Shown: positions 44,813 to 53,188 of the stretch, piece by piece
How positions within the stretch are numbered: position 1 is the first letter of the stretch
Layout: each line of letters begins with the position of its first letter
Origin: Amycolatopsis alkalitolerans
GTDB taxonomy: Bacteria > Actinomycetota > Actinomycetes > Mycobacteriales > Pseudonocardiaceae
NCBI RefSeq assembly: GCF_006152065.1
Contig: NZ_VDFW01000001.1
Location: 388,275-452,274 of the forward strand
Length of the DNA: 64,000 nucleotides
Direction of reading: 5' to 3'
Notes under the pieces: generated by a model
Seen by the model: the letters and a program-made list of their open reading frames with translations, nothing else
Databases searched by the model: none
What the model was told of the DNA's origin: nothing
Translations under genes and position numbers: made by a program

Positions 44813-46129
44813 ATGGATACAGCAGCAAGAGGTCGCCGGATATCCGTCCTGCTCGTCATCGCGGCGGCCGTCGCGATGCTCGTCGCACTCACCAACCCGG
44901 CTGCCGGTGATCCGGCAGCGGCCCGGTTCGGCCTTGCCCCCAGGATCTACACCGTCACACCGTCCTCGGAACCCGGTGCGATCACCGGGCCGTCCAGCGT
45001 CAAGGTGTGGGACGCCGGGACGAACAAGATGATCAAGGAGGTGCCGGTTCCCTCGGACAGGGCGGACGGCCTCTCCAGGCCGCACCATTTCATGGCCATC
45101 CCGGGACGCAACTTCGCGTTCGTGATGGGCTTCGCGCCGACCTCGTCCATCAAGGTCTTCGATATGGTGAAGAACGAGTTCACCGGCGAGATCCAGACCG
45201 GGCTGGGCCCGCGGCACCTCGAGTTCAACCCGAACGGCGCGGTCGCCTACAGCGCGAACTTCGACGGCGACAGCATCAGCGCGATCAATATCAACTCGCG
45301 GAAGACGGAGGCCACGATCCCGGTCGGTGACCGGCCGAACTACGTCGAGTACGTCAAGACCAAACACGGGCCGCGGCTGTTCGTGTGCAACTTCGGCGAG
45401 AACACCGTCACCGTCATCAATGCCGACACCTACCAGGTCATCGGCAAGGTCACGGTGGGCGACGGTCCGTTCAACATGTCCGCCACGCTTGACAACAGGT
45501 TCCTCGTCACCGCCGACGCCCGCAGCAACACCGCGACGTTCGTCGACGTCGACACCCTCAAGGTGACCGACCAGATCGGCATCGGCGGCACGCACCGCAC
45601 CGATCTCCCGCCGTCGGCCTTCCAGCGGCTGAACCCCCGGATCTCTCCCGACGGCAAGTGGCTGTTCATCGGCAACCAGGACGCTTCGGCGGTCAGCGTC
45701 ATCAACATTCGCGAGCGCCGGCTCGAGGCGCTGATCCCGGCCGGGCTCGGTGCCGACATCGCCTTCTTCCCGGGAGGTCCCGCGGACGGCTACGCGTTGG
45801 TCACCAACCGCTACGACAATTTCGTGACGGTGGTGAAGCTGCACGGCGACGAACCGCCGACGTTCGTCAAGAACATTCCCACCGAGCGGATCGGCTCCCA
45901 CTACATCACCTTCAGCGAGGACTGGAGCAAGGGAATCGTCTCCGAACGGCCCGGGCGCGCCTACTCCGTCATCGACATGGCGAAGCTGGTGGAGACCGCG
46001 AACGTCTGGGTCGGCGGTACTCCCGGTCCCTCCGAACCCGACCACAGCCAGGACTACACCAGGGCCGGTCCCGACATGGCGGTCTACGTCTGGTTCGACA
46101 AGGGCAAGGCGATGTTCCACCACGAATGA
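44813..46129 (+). CDS. Secreted YncE-like beta-propeller protein
   Basis: A 438-residue protein with an N-terminal signal (RISVLLVIAAAVAMLVALTNPAAG) and a repeated 40-45-residue blade pattern: SSIKVFDMVKNEFTGEI, DSISAININSRKTEATIPVG, NTVTVINADTYQVIGKVTVG and NTATFVDVDTLKVTDQIG. This is the 7-bladed YncE/cytochrome-d1-like fold without haem ligands. It has a strong AAGGAACGGAGG ribosome site. It probably works with the phosphoesterase outside the membrane; the ligand is unknown. It ends at a 16-bp terminator. Confidence 0.85.
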   Translation: MDTAARGRRISVLLVIAAAVAMLVALTNPAAGDPAAARFGLAPRIYTVTPSSEPGAITGPSSVKVWDAGTNKMIKEVPVPSDRADGLSRPHHFMAIPGRNFAFVMGFAPTSSIKVFDMVKNEFTGEIQTGLGPRHLEFNPNGAVAYSANFDGDSISAININSRKTEATIPVGDRPNYVEYVKTKHGPRLFVCNFGENTVTVINADTYQVIGKVTVGDGPFNMSATLDNRFLVTADARSNTATFVDVDTLKVTDQIGIGGTHRTDLPPSAFQRLNPRISPDGKWLFIGNQDASAVSVINIRERRLEALIPAGLGADIAFFPGGPADGYALVTNRYDNFVTVVKLHGDEPPTFVKNIPTERIGSHYITFSEDWSKGIVSERPGRAYSVIDMAKLVETANVWVGGTPGPSEPDHSQDYTRAGPDMAVYVWFDKGKAMFHHE

Positions 46130-46156
46130 CGCGACGCCTGATCTGACCGCACACCC

Positions 46157-46193
46157 GAAGCCTGGGGCCGCCGCGACGGCGGCCCCAGGCTTC
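46157..46193 (+). terminator. 16-bp hairpin terminator after the beta-propeller gene
   Basis: GAAGCCTGGGGCCGCC (46157-46172) pairs perfectly with GGCGGCCCCAGGCTTC (46178-46193) around a 5-nt loop. It isolates the phosphoesterase/propeller pair from the GntR operon. Confidence 0.82.
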
Positions 46194-46203
46194 GCGCTCG
46201 TTC

Positions 46204-46240
46204 TTGACCCAGAATTGACTAAGTGATCTAATCAATTCTG
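46204..46240 (+). promoter_or_regulatory. Promoter with overlapping operator for the GntR gene
   Basis: TTGACC (46204-46209), a 17-bp spacer and TCTAAT (46227-46232) make a near-consensus promoter. A perfect inverted repeat, CAGAATTGA (46210-46218) and TCAATTCTG (46232-46240), lies over the spacer and -10. Binding of the downstream GntR regulator there would block RNA polymerase, so autorepression is likely. Confidence 0.72.
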
Positions 46241-46259
46241 CGCGAGAACGGAGTACGCG

Positions 46260-46949
46260 ATGACGCGACGAGCTGAGACGACCGGGAACGGGCCGAGCCT
46301 GTCCGACCGGCTGGCCACCGGCCTACTGGAACTGATCGCCGAACTGCGGCTGTCCCCGGGCGACCCCCTGCCCACCGTTCGCGAGCTGGCCCAGCGCTTC
46401 TCCGTCACCCCGCCGACCATCCGCGAGGCACTGCGCCGCCTGCAGGCCACCGACGCCGTGCGGCTGCGGCACGGGTCCGGCGTCTACGTCGGTGCTGGCC
46501 TCCACCGCACGCTCATGGCGAACCCGAACTCCGCGCCCCTGCAGGACGAACTGGTGCTGCAGATGGTCGACGCGAGGATCACGATCGAGCCGGGCATCGC
46601 GGCGCTCGCGGCGGCGCACCGGACCGAAGACGACCTGACCCAGCTGGAGCTCGCGCTCGACACCGCGCTGCGCGATCTGGCCGACAACCGTCCGCATCTG
46701 AACTTCCACCGGGAGCTCGCGAGCGCGTCGCGCAACCAGGTGCTGTTCGAGGTCGTGGACTCGCTGCTGACCGTGCGCGCACGGGAGCAGCGGATGGTGC
46801 GCGTGCTGATCCACGACCGCCGCCGTGACTACGACCAGCATCTGGCGATCTTCCAGGCGGTGCGCGACGGCGACCCGGCACAGGCCGAGCGCCTCACGCG
46901 CGAGCACCTGCACCAGCTTCGCGAGGACATCACCGAGCGGCTCGGCTGA
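46260..46949 (+). CDS. GntR/FadR-family transcriptional regulator
   Basis: A 229-residue regulator. The N-terminal winged helix has LSPGDPLPTVRELAQRFSVT, then TIREALRRLQATDAVRLRHG. The C-terminal FCD-type helical ligand domain contains the metal-site residues in NFHRELASASRN and YDQHLAIFQAVRDGD. It is the first gene of a run with a creatininase-family hydrolase and an ABC importer, and probably controls uptake and breakdown of their substrate. The start follows a strong promoter/operator by about 20 bp. Confidence 0.9.
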   Translation: MTRRAETTGNGPSLSDRLATGLLELIAELRLSPGDPLPTVRELAQRFSVTPPTIREALRRLQATDAVRLRHGSGVYVGAGLHRTLMANPNSAPLQDELVLQMVDARITIEPGIAALAAAHRTEDDLTQLELALDTALRDLADNRPHLNFHRELASASRNQVLFEVVDSLLTVRAREQRMVRVLIHDRRRDYDQHLAIFQAVRDGDPAQAERLTREHLHQLREDITERLG

Positions 46950-46975
46950 GCCCGGACACGACCCGTAGGAGACAC

Positions 46976-47800
46976 ATGGCGTCCCCCGATCATTTCGTGC
47001 TGCGCTCGCACCGGCTCGCGGACCTGACCTGGCCCGAGATCGCCGGGCTGAGGCAGTACGCGCCGGTCGCGATCGTGCCACTCGGCGCGTGCGAGCAACA
47101 CGGGCCCGCGATGGCGCAGCGCACCGACACGACCCGCGCCGAGGTCGTCGCCGATCTGGTGGCCGAGCGGCTGAACCCGCGCGTCGTGGTCGCGCCCGTG
47201 ATCCCGGTGGGAGTGTCGGAGCACCATATGGCCTTCCCCGGCACTCTCACGCTTTCGCCGGTCACCCTGCAGCAGATGGTCTACGAGCTGGTCACGAGCC
47301 TGCACCGGCACGGCTGGCGGAAGGTGTTCGTGCTGACCGGGCACGGTGGCAACAACGCTGCCGTCGAGGTCGCCGTCTCGCGGCTGAGGGGCGATCTGCC
47401 CGCCCTGCACATCGCGTGGAGTGGCATCACGCCCGTGGTGTCCGATGTGGCCAGTGAACTCGCGCTGAGCGAGATCCGGGGCCACAGTTGTGAAATCGAG
47501 ACCTCGCAGGCGATCTTCGTCGATCCGGAGCTGGTGCTCGAAGAGCGGCTCGCCCGTGGAAGTTCTACTGTGGACGATCTCGACCCGGCCGGCCGGCTGT
47601 CCCGGAGCCAGCCGGGAATCCATTTCCCGCAGGGCTATGACGCGCTTTCGGCCACCGGCAACCTCGGTGACGCACGCGCGGCAGGCAAGGAGGCGGGCGC
47701 CCGGCTGATCACCACCGCAGTCGAGCGCATCGCCGGGTTTCTGCGAGAACTGCTCGACCTGCCCGACCGCAAACCCGCAATCGGAGTGGAGAAACCATGA
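46976..47800 (+). CDS. Creatininase-family amidohydrolase
   Basis: A 274-residue protein with the creatininase fold signatures: LGACEQHGPAMAQRTDT (metal ligands Glu, His, Asp), GVSEHHMAFPGT, LTGHGGNNAA and GHSCEIETS. Family members hydrolyse small cyclic amides (creatinine) or act on peptide-derived cofactors such as mycofactocin. The pairing with a polar amino-acid-type importer suggests an imported cyclic amide, but this is inference. Its stop overlaps the start of the binding-protein gene (ATGA). Confidence 0.88.
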   Translation: MASPDHFVLRSHRLADLTWPEIAGLRQYAPVAIVPLGACEQHGPAMAQRTDTTRAEVVADLVAERLNPRVVVAPVIPVGVSEHHMAFPGTLTLSPVTLQQMVYELVTSLHRHGWRKVFVLTGHGGNNAAVEVAVSRLRGDLPALHIAWSGITPVVSDVASELALSEIRGHSCEIETSQAIFVDPELVLEERLARGSSTVDDLDPAGRLSRSQPGIHFPQGYDALSATGNLGDARAAGKEAGARLITTAVERIAGFLRELLDLPDRKPAIGVEKP

Positions 47801-48648
47801 AAGCCGCACTGAACCGACGACTTCTCGGTGTGGCGGCCCTCTCGCTCGTGGCCTCGGTGACGCTGGCCGCCTGCGGAGGCGCCGCCAGCTCCGGCAGCAA
47901 CCAGCTCGGCACGATCGCCCCCGGGCAGCTCAAGCTCGCGTTCCGCTCCGACGACAAGCCGACGTCCTTTGTGGAGAACGGGAAGCCGGCCGGGTTCCTG
48001 ATCGAGCTGACCGAGGCGATGGCGAAGAAGATGCGTCTCGAACCGTCCTATGTGGCCACAGACTTCGCCAGCATGCTGCCCAACGTCCGCAACCACACCT
48101 ACGACTCGGCCGCGTTCGGCACGCTGGTCACGCCGCCGCGCCAGGAGGTCACCGACTTCACGAAGCCGGTGTCGTTCGGCCAGGCGCAGCTGATCTCCCG
48201 CAAGGCGGCCGCACTGGCCACAGTGGACTCCGCGGCCGGGAAGACGGTGGCGGTCACCCGTGGCAGCGAGCTGATCCCGCTGCTGAAGGAGAAGGTGCCG
48301 ACCATCCAGATCAAGGAGTTCCCGAACATCGCGGCGAGCGCCAACGGGCTGACCGCCGGGCAGGTCGACGGGCTGTTCACCGGCACCGCGACCACCTCAC
48401 AGCTGCTGTCCCAGCACCCGGCCTTCACCGCCACCGAAGCGATCACGACGGCGCAGACGGCGTTCCCCGTCGCCAAGGACCGTGGTCCGCTGAAGAAGGC
48501 GCTCGACGACGCGCTCACCGCGGTCATCGCGGACGGCACGTATACCGCGCTGTTCGACAAGTGGAACCCGCCGGGCATGCTCATCCCGCAGGAACTGCTG
48601 AACGCGTACCCGGGCATGGCGCAGCGCCCGGCGCACGGCGGATCGTGA
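47797..48648 (+). CDS. ABC transporter substrate-binding lipoprotein (polar amino acid type)
   Basis: A 283-residue family-3 solute-binding protein. The signal peptide ends in a lipobox with Cys26 (VTLAAC), so it is tethered outside the membrane. The body has the typical LKLAFRSDDKPTSFVENGKPAGF and IELTEAMAKKM segments. It delivers a small polar nitrogen compound to the permease and ATPase encoded next. The start overlaps the hydrolase stop. Confidence 0.9.
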   Translation: MKAALNRRLLGVAALSLVASVTLAACGGAASSGSNQLGTIAPGQLKLAFRSDDKPTSFVENGKPAGFLIELTEAMAKKMRLEPSYVATDFASMLPNVRNHTYDSAAFGTLVTPPRQEVTDFTKPVSFGQAQLISRKAAALATVDSAAGKTVAVTRGSELIPLLKEKVPTIQIKEFPNIAASANGLTAGQVDGLFTGTATTSQLLSQHPAFTATEAITTAQTAFPVAKDRGPLKKALDDALTAVIADGTYTALFDKWNPPGMLIPQELLNAYPGMAQRPAHGGS

Positions 48649-48655
48649 GGGCACG

Positions 48656-49408
48656 ATGGACGGTCTGAGGCACTTCCTGGACACCTTCTTCGACCTGCCG
48701 ATGATCGGCGGCACGCTCCTGCAACTGCTGCGTGAGGGGCTGCTCAACACCCTGCTGCTGGCCGTGCTCGCGTCCGCGATCGGCCTGGTGATCGGGATCG
48801 TGTTCGCCGGCGGCCTGATGTCGCGCTTCCGTGCGGTGCGGATGCCCTGCCGGATCTACGTGGACGTACTGCGCGGCCTGCCGCACATCCTGTCCGTCTA
48901 CCTGATCGGGCAAGGGCTCCCGCTGGCCGGGCTGACGGTGTTCGGTGACTGGACCTACGGGTACGCGGCGCTGGCGATCGGGCTGATGGAGGGCGCCTAC
49001 ATGGCCGAGATCTTCCGGTCCGGCTTCCAGAGCGTCGAGCCCGGCATCGTGGAGGCCGCCCGCAGCCTCGGGCTGGCGCACCTGAAGACGATGCGGCTGA
49101 TCGTCATCCCGATCGGCATCCGGCGGGTCCTGCCCGCGCTGACCGGCCAGTTCATCCTGGTGATCAAGAGCACCGCGCTCGTCTACCTGCTCGGGCTGGC
49201 CTCCGGGCAACGGGAGATGTTCGCGATCGCGCAGGACACCGCGGTGAACAACGCGTCGCTGGCGCCGCTCGTCGCGGCCGGCCTGATCTACCTCGCCATC
49301 ACCGTCCCGCTGACCTACGCGGTCAACGCGTGGGACCGGCGGCTGCGCGACGGCCGGCCCGGCGCGCCGAAACCCCAGCCCGTGCCCGCCGAGGAGGCCG
49401 TCGCATGA
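48656..49408 (+). CDS. ABC transporter permease (polar amino acid, HisMQ type)
   Basis: A 250-residue integral membrane permease with about five helices. The coupling-helix EAA motif, EAARSLGLAHLKTMRLIVIP, contacts the ATPase. The N-terminal LLREGLLNTLLLAVLASAIG is typical of the amino-acid family. One permease gene is present, so a homodimer is expected. Its stop overlaps the ATPase start (ATGA). Confidence 0.92.
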   Translation: MDGLRHFLDTFFDLPMIGGTLLQLLREGLLNTLLLAVLASAIGLVIGIVFAGGLMSRFRAVRMPCRIYVDVLRGLPHILSVYLIGQGLPLAGLTVFGDWTYGYAALAIGLMEGAYMAEIFRSGFQSVEPGIVEAARSLGLAHLKTMRLIVIPIGIRRVLPALTGQFILVIKSTALVYLLGLASGQREMFAIAQDTAVNNASLAPLVAAGLIYLAITVPLTYAVNAWDRRLRDGRPGAPKPQPVPAEEAVA

Positions 49409-50166
49409 GGACCACGATGACCACCGAAGCCCCCGTCCGGACCGCCGTGCGCTACGAGCGGATCAGCAAGTCGTTCGGCGCGACACCCGTGCTGCGCGAG
49501 ATCGAACTCGACGTTCCGGGCGGCACGACCACGTGCATCGTCGGCCCGTCCGGATCGGGAAAGTCCACTTTGCTCCGCTGCACGAACCTGCTCGAGGTCC
49601 CGGACTCCGGCCGGGTGCTCGTCGGGGACGAGGCGATCACCGACCGGGGCGCGGACATCGACCGGATCCGGAGCCGCGTCGGCATGGTGTTCCAGCGGTT
49701 CCACCTCTTCCCGCACCGGACCGTACTGGACAACGTGACCCTTGCGCAGCAACAGGTTCTCGGCCGGTCCCGGGACGAGGCCGCCACGATCGCGCGGCGC
49801 GAACTGGACTCGGTCGGGCTCGCCGGGCTCGAGGACCGCCGTCCGGCGCAGCTTTCCGGCGGGCAGCAGCAACGGGTCGCGATCGCCCGCTCGCTCGCGA
49901 TGAACCCGGAGGTCATGCTTTTCGACGAGGCGACCTCCGCGCTTGACCCCGAGCTGGTCAAGGGCGTGCTCGGCGTGATGCGCGAGCTGGCGTCCCGCGG
50001 CATGACGATGATCGTGGTCACCCACGAGATGCGCTTCGCCCGCGAGGTCGCCCACCAGGTCGCCTTCCTCGATCACGGCCGCCTCATCGAAACCGCGTCG
50101 CCCGAAGAGTTCTTCGACGCCCCGCGCAGCCCTCGCCTGCGCACCTTCCTGGAACAGGTGTTGTAG
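49405..50166 (+). CDS. ABC transporter ATP-binding protein (polar amino acid type)
   Basis: A 253-residue ATPase with Walker A GPSGSGKST, Q-loop VFQRFHLFPH, signature LSGGQQQRVAIARSL, Walker B VMLFDEATSALDPE and switch His VVTHEM. It completes the importer with the binding lipoprotein and the permease. Translationally coupled to the permease gene. The next gene, a secreted esterase, begins directly after the TAG. Confidence 0.95.
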   Translation: MRTTMTTEAPVRTAVRYERISKSFGATPVLREIELDVPGGTTTCIVGPSGSGKSTLLRCTNLLEVPDSGRVLVGDEAITDRGADIDRIRSRVGMVFQRFHLFPHRTVLDNVTLAQQQVLGRSRDEAATIARRELDSVGLAGLEDRRPAQLSGGQQQRVAIARSLAMNPEVMLFDEATSALDPELVKGVLGVMRELASRGMTMIVVTHEMRFAREVAHQVAFLDHGRLIETASPEEFFDAPRSPRLRTFLEQVL

Positions 50167-51150
50167 ATGAACCTTCGGATGCTCGCGCCGTTCGCCGCGG
50201 CGCTCACCCTCGCCGCGCTCGCGCCTGCCGCGGCCGCGGACGAGGGGCCCGAGGACCATCCGGTCCCCACGACGGGGTGTCTCCTCGCGCCGCCATCGGT
50301 ACCCGGCCAGACCACCAGGCTGGGCCTGGAATCCGGTGGCTACCAGCGGAACTACCTGATGCACCTACCCGCGAACTACGATCCGGCGCGGCGGTTGCCG
50401 GTGGTGCTCGCGTTCCACGGCCGCAAGGGCAACGGGTCCGATATCGAGGCGTTCTCCGGTCTCGACGCGCTCGACGCCATCGTCGTCTACCCGGTCGGCC
50501 TCCCCGGCGAGGCGGACGAACCGGCCTGGCAGGGCGCGCCCTACCAGCCACCCTCGGACGATGTGCTGTTCGTCAGCGATCTCCTCGACCGTCTGCAGTC
50601 AACGGTGTGTGCCGACCCCCAACGGATCTACGCGACCGGGAAGTCGAACGGCGGCGGGTTCACGGCCTTGCTGGCGTGCCGGTTGCCGAACCGGATCGCG
50701 GCGTTCGCGACCGTCGCCGGGGCGTTCTACCCGGAAACGGCCCAGGGCTGCCGCCCGGGCCGCCCGGTGTCCATAGTGGACTTCCATGGCACCGCGGACC
50801 CCATCGTGGGCTACGAGGGGGAGGCCAGCAGCCACGGTGAGCCGTTGCCCGCGCTGATGGACTGGATTCAAGGCTGGGCCGACCACGACTACTGCGGTCC
50901 GGCGACCACCACCGCGATCGGGAGCGACGTGCTCGAGTTCGCCTTCACCGGCTGCGCCGCCGGATCCGACGTCGTGCATTACCGCATCGAGGGCGCCGGT
51001 CACACCTGGCCGGGCGAACTCGTCGACAGCGGCCCGGGCTCGGCTACGCAGACGATCTCCGCGACTCGGGTGCTGTGGGACTTCTTCCTCGCCCACCCGC
51101 TGACTCACGCGCCGTCGATCGCCACCACTCCGGACGTGGAGCCGAGGTAG
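50167..51150 (+). CDS. Secreted PHB-depolymerase/feruloyl-esterase-like hydrolase
   Basis: A 327-residue alpha/beta hydrolase with a Sec signal (LRMLAPFAAALTLAALAPAAAADE). The catalytic elements are VLAFHGRKGNG (oxyanion region), ATGKSNGGG (nucleophile elbow), FHGTADPIV (Asp) and GAGHTWPG (His). It belongs to the LpqC/esterase-PHB-depolymerase group, which cleaves poly-3-hydroxybutyrate oligomers or aryl esters outside the cell. The ATG follows the ABC ATPase stop with no gap, but the function looks unrelated to import. Its 3' end overlaps the opposite-strand lipoprotein gene by 46 bp. Confidence 0.88.
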   Translation: MNLRMLAPFAAALTLAALAPAAAADEGPEDHPVPTTGCLLAPPSVPGQTTRLGLESGGYQRNYLMHLPANYDPARRLPVVLAFHGRKGNGSDIEAFSGLDALDAIVVYPVGLPGEADEPAWQGAPYQPPSDDVLFVSDLLDRLQSTVCADPQRIYATGKSNGGGFTALLACRLPNRIAAFATVAGAFYPETAQGCRPGRPVSIVDFHGTADPIVGYEGEASSHGEPLPALMDWIQGWADHDYCGPATTTAIGSDVLEFAFTGCAAGSDVVHYRIEGAGHTWPGELVDSGPGSATQTISATRVLWDFFLAHPLTHAPSIATTPDVEPR

Positions 51151-52472
51151 GCCCGGTTGCCGGACAGTGCCGGAGACGCGAACCGCGGCATCGGGCCTAC
51201 CGGCACCTGCGCCCGCACCGCGCCGGTTCCCGGATCCAGCGCGTACAGCACGCCGCCGCTCGCGTCGACGGCCCAGACGGCGCCGCCGCCGACGACCGGC
51301 GAACCGGCGACCTGCGCGGGCGCCTGCCAGCGCACGGTCAGCCGGCCGCCTGGGGCGGCGTCCACGCGGCGCACCCCGTCGCTGCAAGGCAGGTACATGC
51401 TCTGCCCGTCCACCGCGCTGCCGCCGTAGGCCGGGCAGACACGCTGCTGGGCGACCTCGCCGCCGACGCCGCCGAGGTGACCGCCGTCGAGGACGTAACC
51501 GACACCGCGTTTGCCGTTGGCGTAGACGTGGTCGCCTACCACGGTCGGCCCCATCGAGCCGAGGTCCAGGTCGTTGCTGTTGTCGTCGGCCCATGACGCC
51601 GGGCTGAACGAGTCGGCGAGGGTGAGGCCCGGGGTCAGCGCGAGAATCGAGTCGCTGTGGTCATAGTCCGAAGTGGACTCGCCGTTGCCGACCGCGTACA
51701 GCAGCTTGTCGCCGGCCAGCGCCGCGCCACCGGGCGCCCAGATCCCGCCCTCACGCGGGGTCGGAACCGCGTACGTGCGCAATGGGCCCAGCCCCGTGGT
51801 CGGCGCCGCCACGACCGAGCCGACGTAGTCGCCGCAGTCGCCGTAAAGACCGCCGTAGGCGATGTCGACGTACCCGTCGAGCACGGTGAGCGCGGCTCGC
51901 TGCTGGTGCACCGTCCGGTCGCCGCGCGGCGGTTCCACGGGACGGCTGAGCCCGATCTCCCCGGAGGCCACGTCGAGCCCCGCGAGCAGGTGCGCGCCGC
52001 CGCGCAGTTCGGCGACCACGAACACGAGCCCGGTCGCGGGGTCGTAGGCCGGGGTGCCGGTGATGCCCAGCGGGTCGATGTTGCCGCACGGCAGGTCCGA
52101 CAGCGGCTGCGGATCACCGAGATGCCGCGACCACACGATGTGCCCGTCGGTCGCCGACAGGCCGTACACCGTGTCGTTCTCGGTGGCCGCGATGATCGTG
52201 TCACCGAGCACCAGCGGCTGGCCGTAGACGGCGCCGTCGAGCCGCGCGCTCCACGCCCGCGTGAGCGTCCCCAGCGGTGGCACCCCGGCCGCGACGCCGG
52301 TGCGCGCGTTGTCGTGGTGGTAGGTCGGCCAGTCGGTCGCACCGACCGGGCGCGGCGGGCCCGCGACCGCCGAACGGGCTGTCGGCGCCGGGTCAGGTGC
52401 CGGGGCCGGCGCGGGCGACGAGCACGCGGAGAGCGTGACGAGCAGGATCGCGATGAGGGCGATACGTCTCAT
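51105..52472 (-). CDS. PQQ-type beta-propeller lipoprotein
   Basis: A 455-residue lipoprotein (signal, then LSAC with Cys17) with a Pro/Ala-rich linker. An 8-bladed PQQ-like propeller follows, with repeated blades such as DGHIVWSRHLG, SGGVLYALDPGTGAVRAQVPVG and GVGYVLDGGHLGG. The catalytic residues of quinoprotein dehydrogenases are not evident, so it may be a binding scaffold. Its promoter region borders the clpP pair, which is transcribed the other way. Confidence 0.85.
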   Translation of the reverse strand: MRRIALIAILLVTLSACSSPAPAPAPDPAPTARSAVAGPPRPVGATDWPTYHHDNARTGVAAGVPPLGTLTRAWSARLDGAVYGQPLVLGDTIIAATENDTVYGLSATDGHIVWSRHLGDPQPLSDLPCGNIDPLGITGTPAYDPATGLVFVVAELRGGAHLLAGLDVASGEIGLSRPVEPPRGDRTVHQQRAALTVLDGYVDIAYGGLYGDCGDYVGSVVAAPTTGLGPLRTYAVPTPREGGIWAPGGAALAGDKLLYAVGNGESTSDYDHSDSILALTPGLTLADSFSPASWADDNSNDLDLGSMGPTVVGDHVYANGKRGVGYVLDGGHLGGVGGEVAQQRVCPAYGGSAVDGQSMYLPCSDGVRRVDAAPGGRLTVRWQAPAQVAGSPVVGGGAVWAVDASGGVLYALDPGTGAVRAQVPVGPMPRFASPALSGNRAYLGSTSGVVAIDGA

Positions 52473-52489
52473 GCCGGACAGTCTGCCCG

Positions 52490-52519
52490 TCTGCCGAGGG
52501 CGGATCTGCTCACGGCAGA
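52490..52519 (+). promoter_or_regulatory. Two adjacent PopR-like boxes upstream of the clpP pair
   Basis: TCTGCC-GAG-GGCGGA (52490-52504) is followed without a gap by TCTGCT-CAC-GGCAGA (52505-52519). Each matches the 6-3-6 palindrome TCTGCC-N3-GGCAGA with one mismatch. From memory, two successive sites of that form control the clpP3-clpP5 operon of Streptomyces lividans through PopR. The sites end 42 bases before the clpP start. A further TCTGCC half-site lies at 52482-52487. Confidence 0.75.
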
Positions 52520-52561
52520 GAAACCCGGGACCGGTGCCGGGGCGGCGGCATGCTCGGGGCC

Positions 52562-53188
52562 ATGACCAACGACGAGAAGCAGCCGCTGTTCGATCACCGG
52601 CTCCGCGAACGGTTCTTCAGCCAGCGGGTGCTGGTCCTCGACGGCGCGCTCGACGACGACAACGGGACGGTGCTCGCCACCCAGCTACTCTCCCTCGCCG
52701 GCGAAGATCCCGAACGGGATGTCGCGCTGTGGATCCACTCGCCGGGCGGCTCGGTCCCCGCGATGCTGGCCATCCGCGACGTGATGCGGCTCGTGCCGTG
52801 TGATGTGGCCACGCTCGCGCTGGGACTGGCGTGCAGTGCGGGGCAGTTCCTGCTGTCGGCGGGCACGCCGGGCAAACGGTTCGCGCTGCCCCACGCTCGC
52901 ATCCTGATGCACCAGGGCTCGGCGGGGATCGGCGGATCGGCGGTCGAGGTCCAGGTGCAGGCGGACGATCTGCGGCACACCAGGGACACGGTGCTCGGGC
53001 TCATCGCGGAGGACACCGGCCAGCCGCTCGAGCGGATCTTCGCCGACTCGCTGCACGACCGCTGGTTCACCACGGGGCAAGCGCGCGAGTACGGCTTCAT
53101 CGATCACGTCGTCGACGATCTCGGCCAGGTCGTACCCGTGCGCACGTACCAACTGGGGCTCGGCTCCACGGCGGGGGCACGCGCATGA
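52562..53188 (+). CDS. clpP: ATP-dependent Clp protease proteolytic subunit (active-site complete)
   Basis: A 208-residue ClpP with the complete triad: S92 (ACSAGQFLL), H117 (ILMHQGS) and D166 (LHDRWFTTG). HSPGGSVPAM forms the oxyanion segment. It is more divergent than housekeeping ClpP1/P2 and has no long propeptide, which suggests the inducible ClpP3/P5-like class. ATG at 52562; an in-frame ATG 12 bases upstream is possible. The stop overlaps the second clpP start (ATGA), so the two subunits are made together. Two PopR-like boxes precede it. Confidence 0.93.
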   Translation: MTNDEKQPLFDHRLRERFFSQRVLVLDGALDDDNGTVLATQLLSLAGEDPERDVALWIHSPGGSVPAMLAIRDVMRLVPCDVATLALGLACSAGQFLLSAGTPGKRFALPHARILMHQGSAGIGGSAVEVQVQADDLRHTRDTVLGLIAEDTGQPLERIFADSLHDRWFTTGQAREYGFIDHVVDDLGQVVPVRTYQLGLGSTAGARA

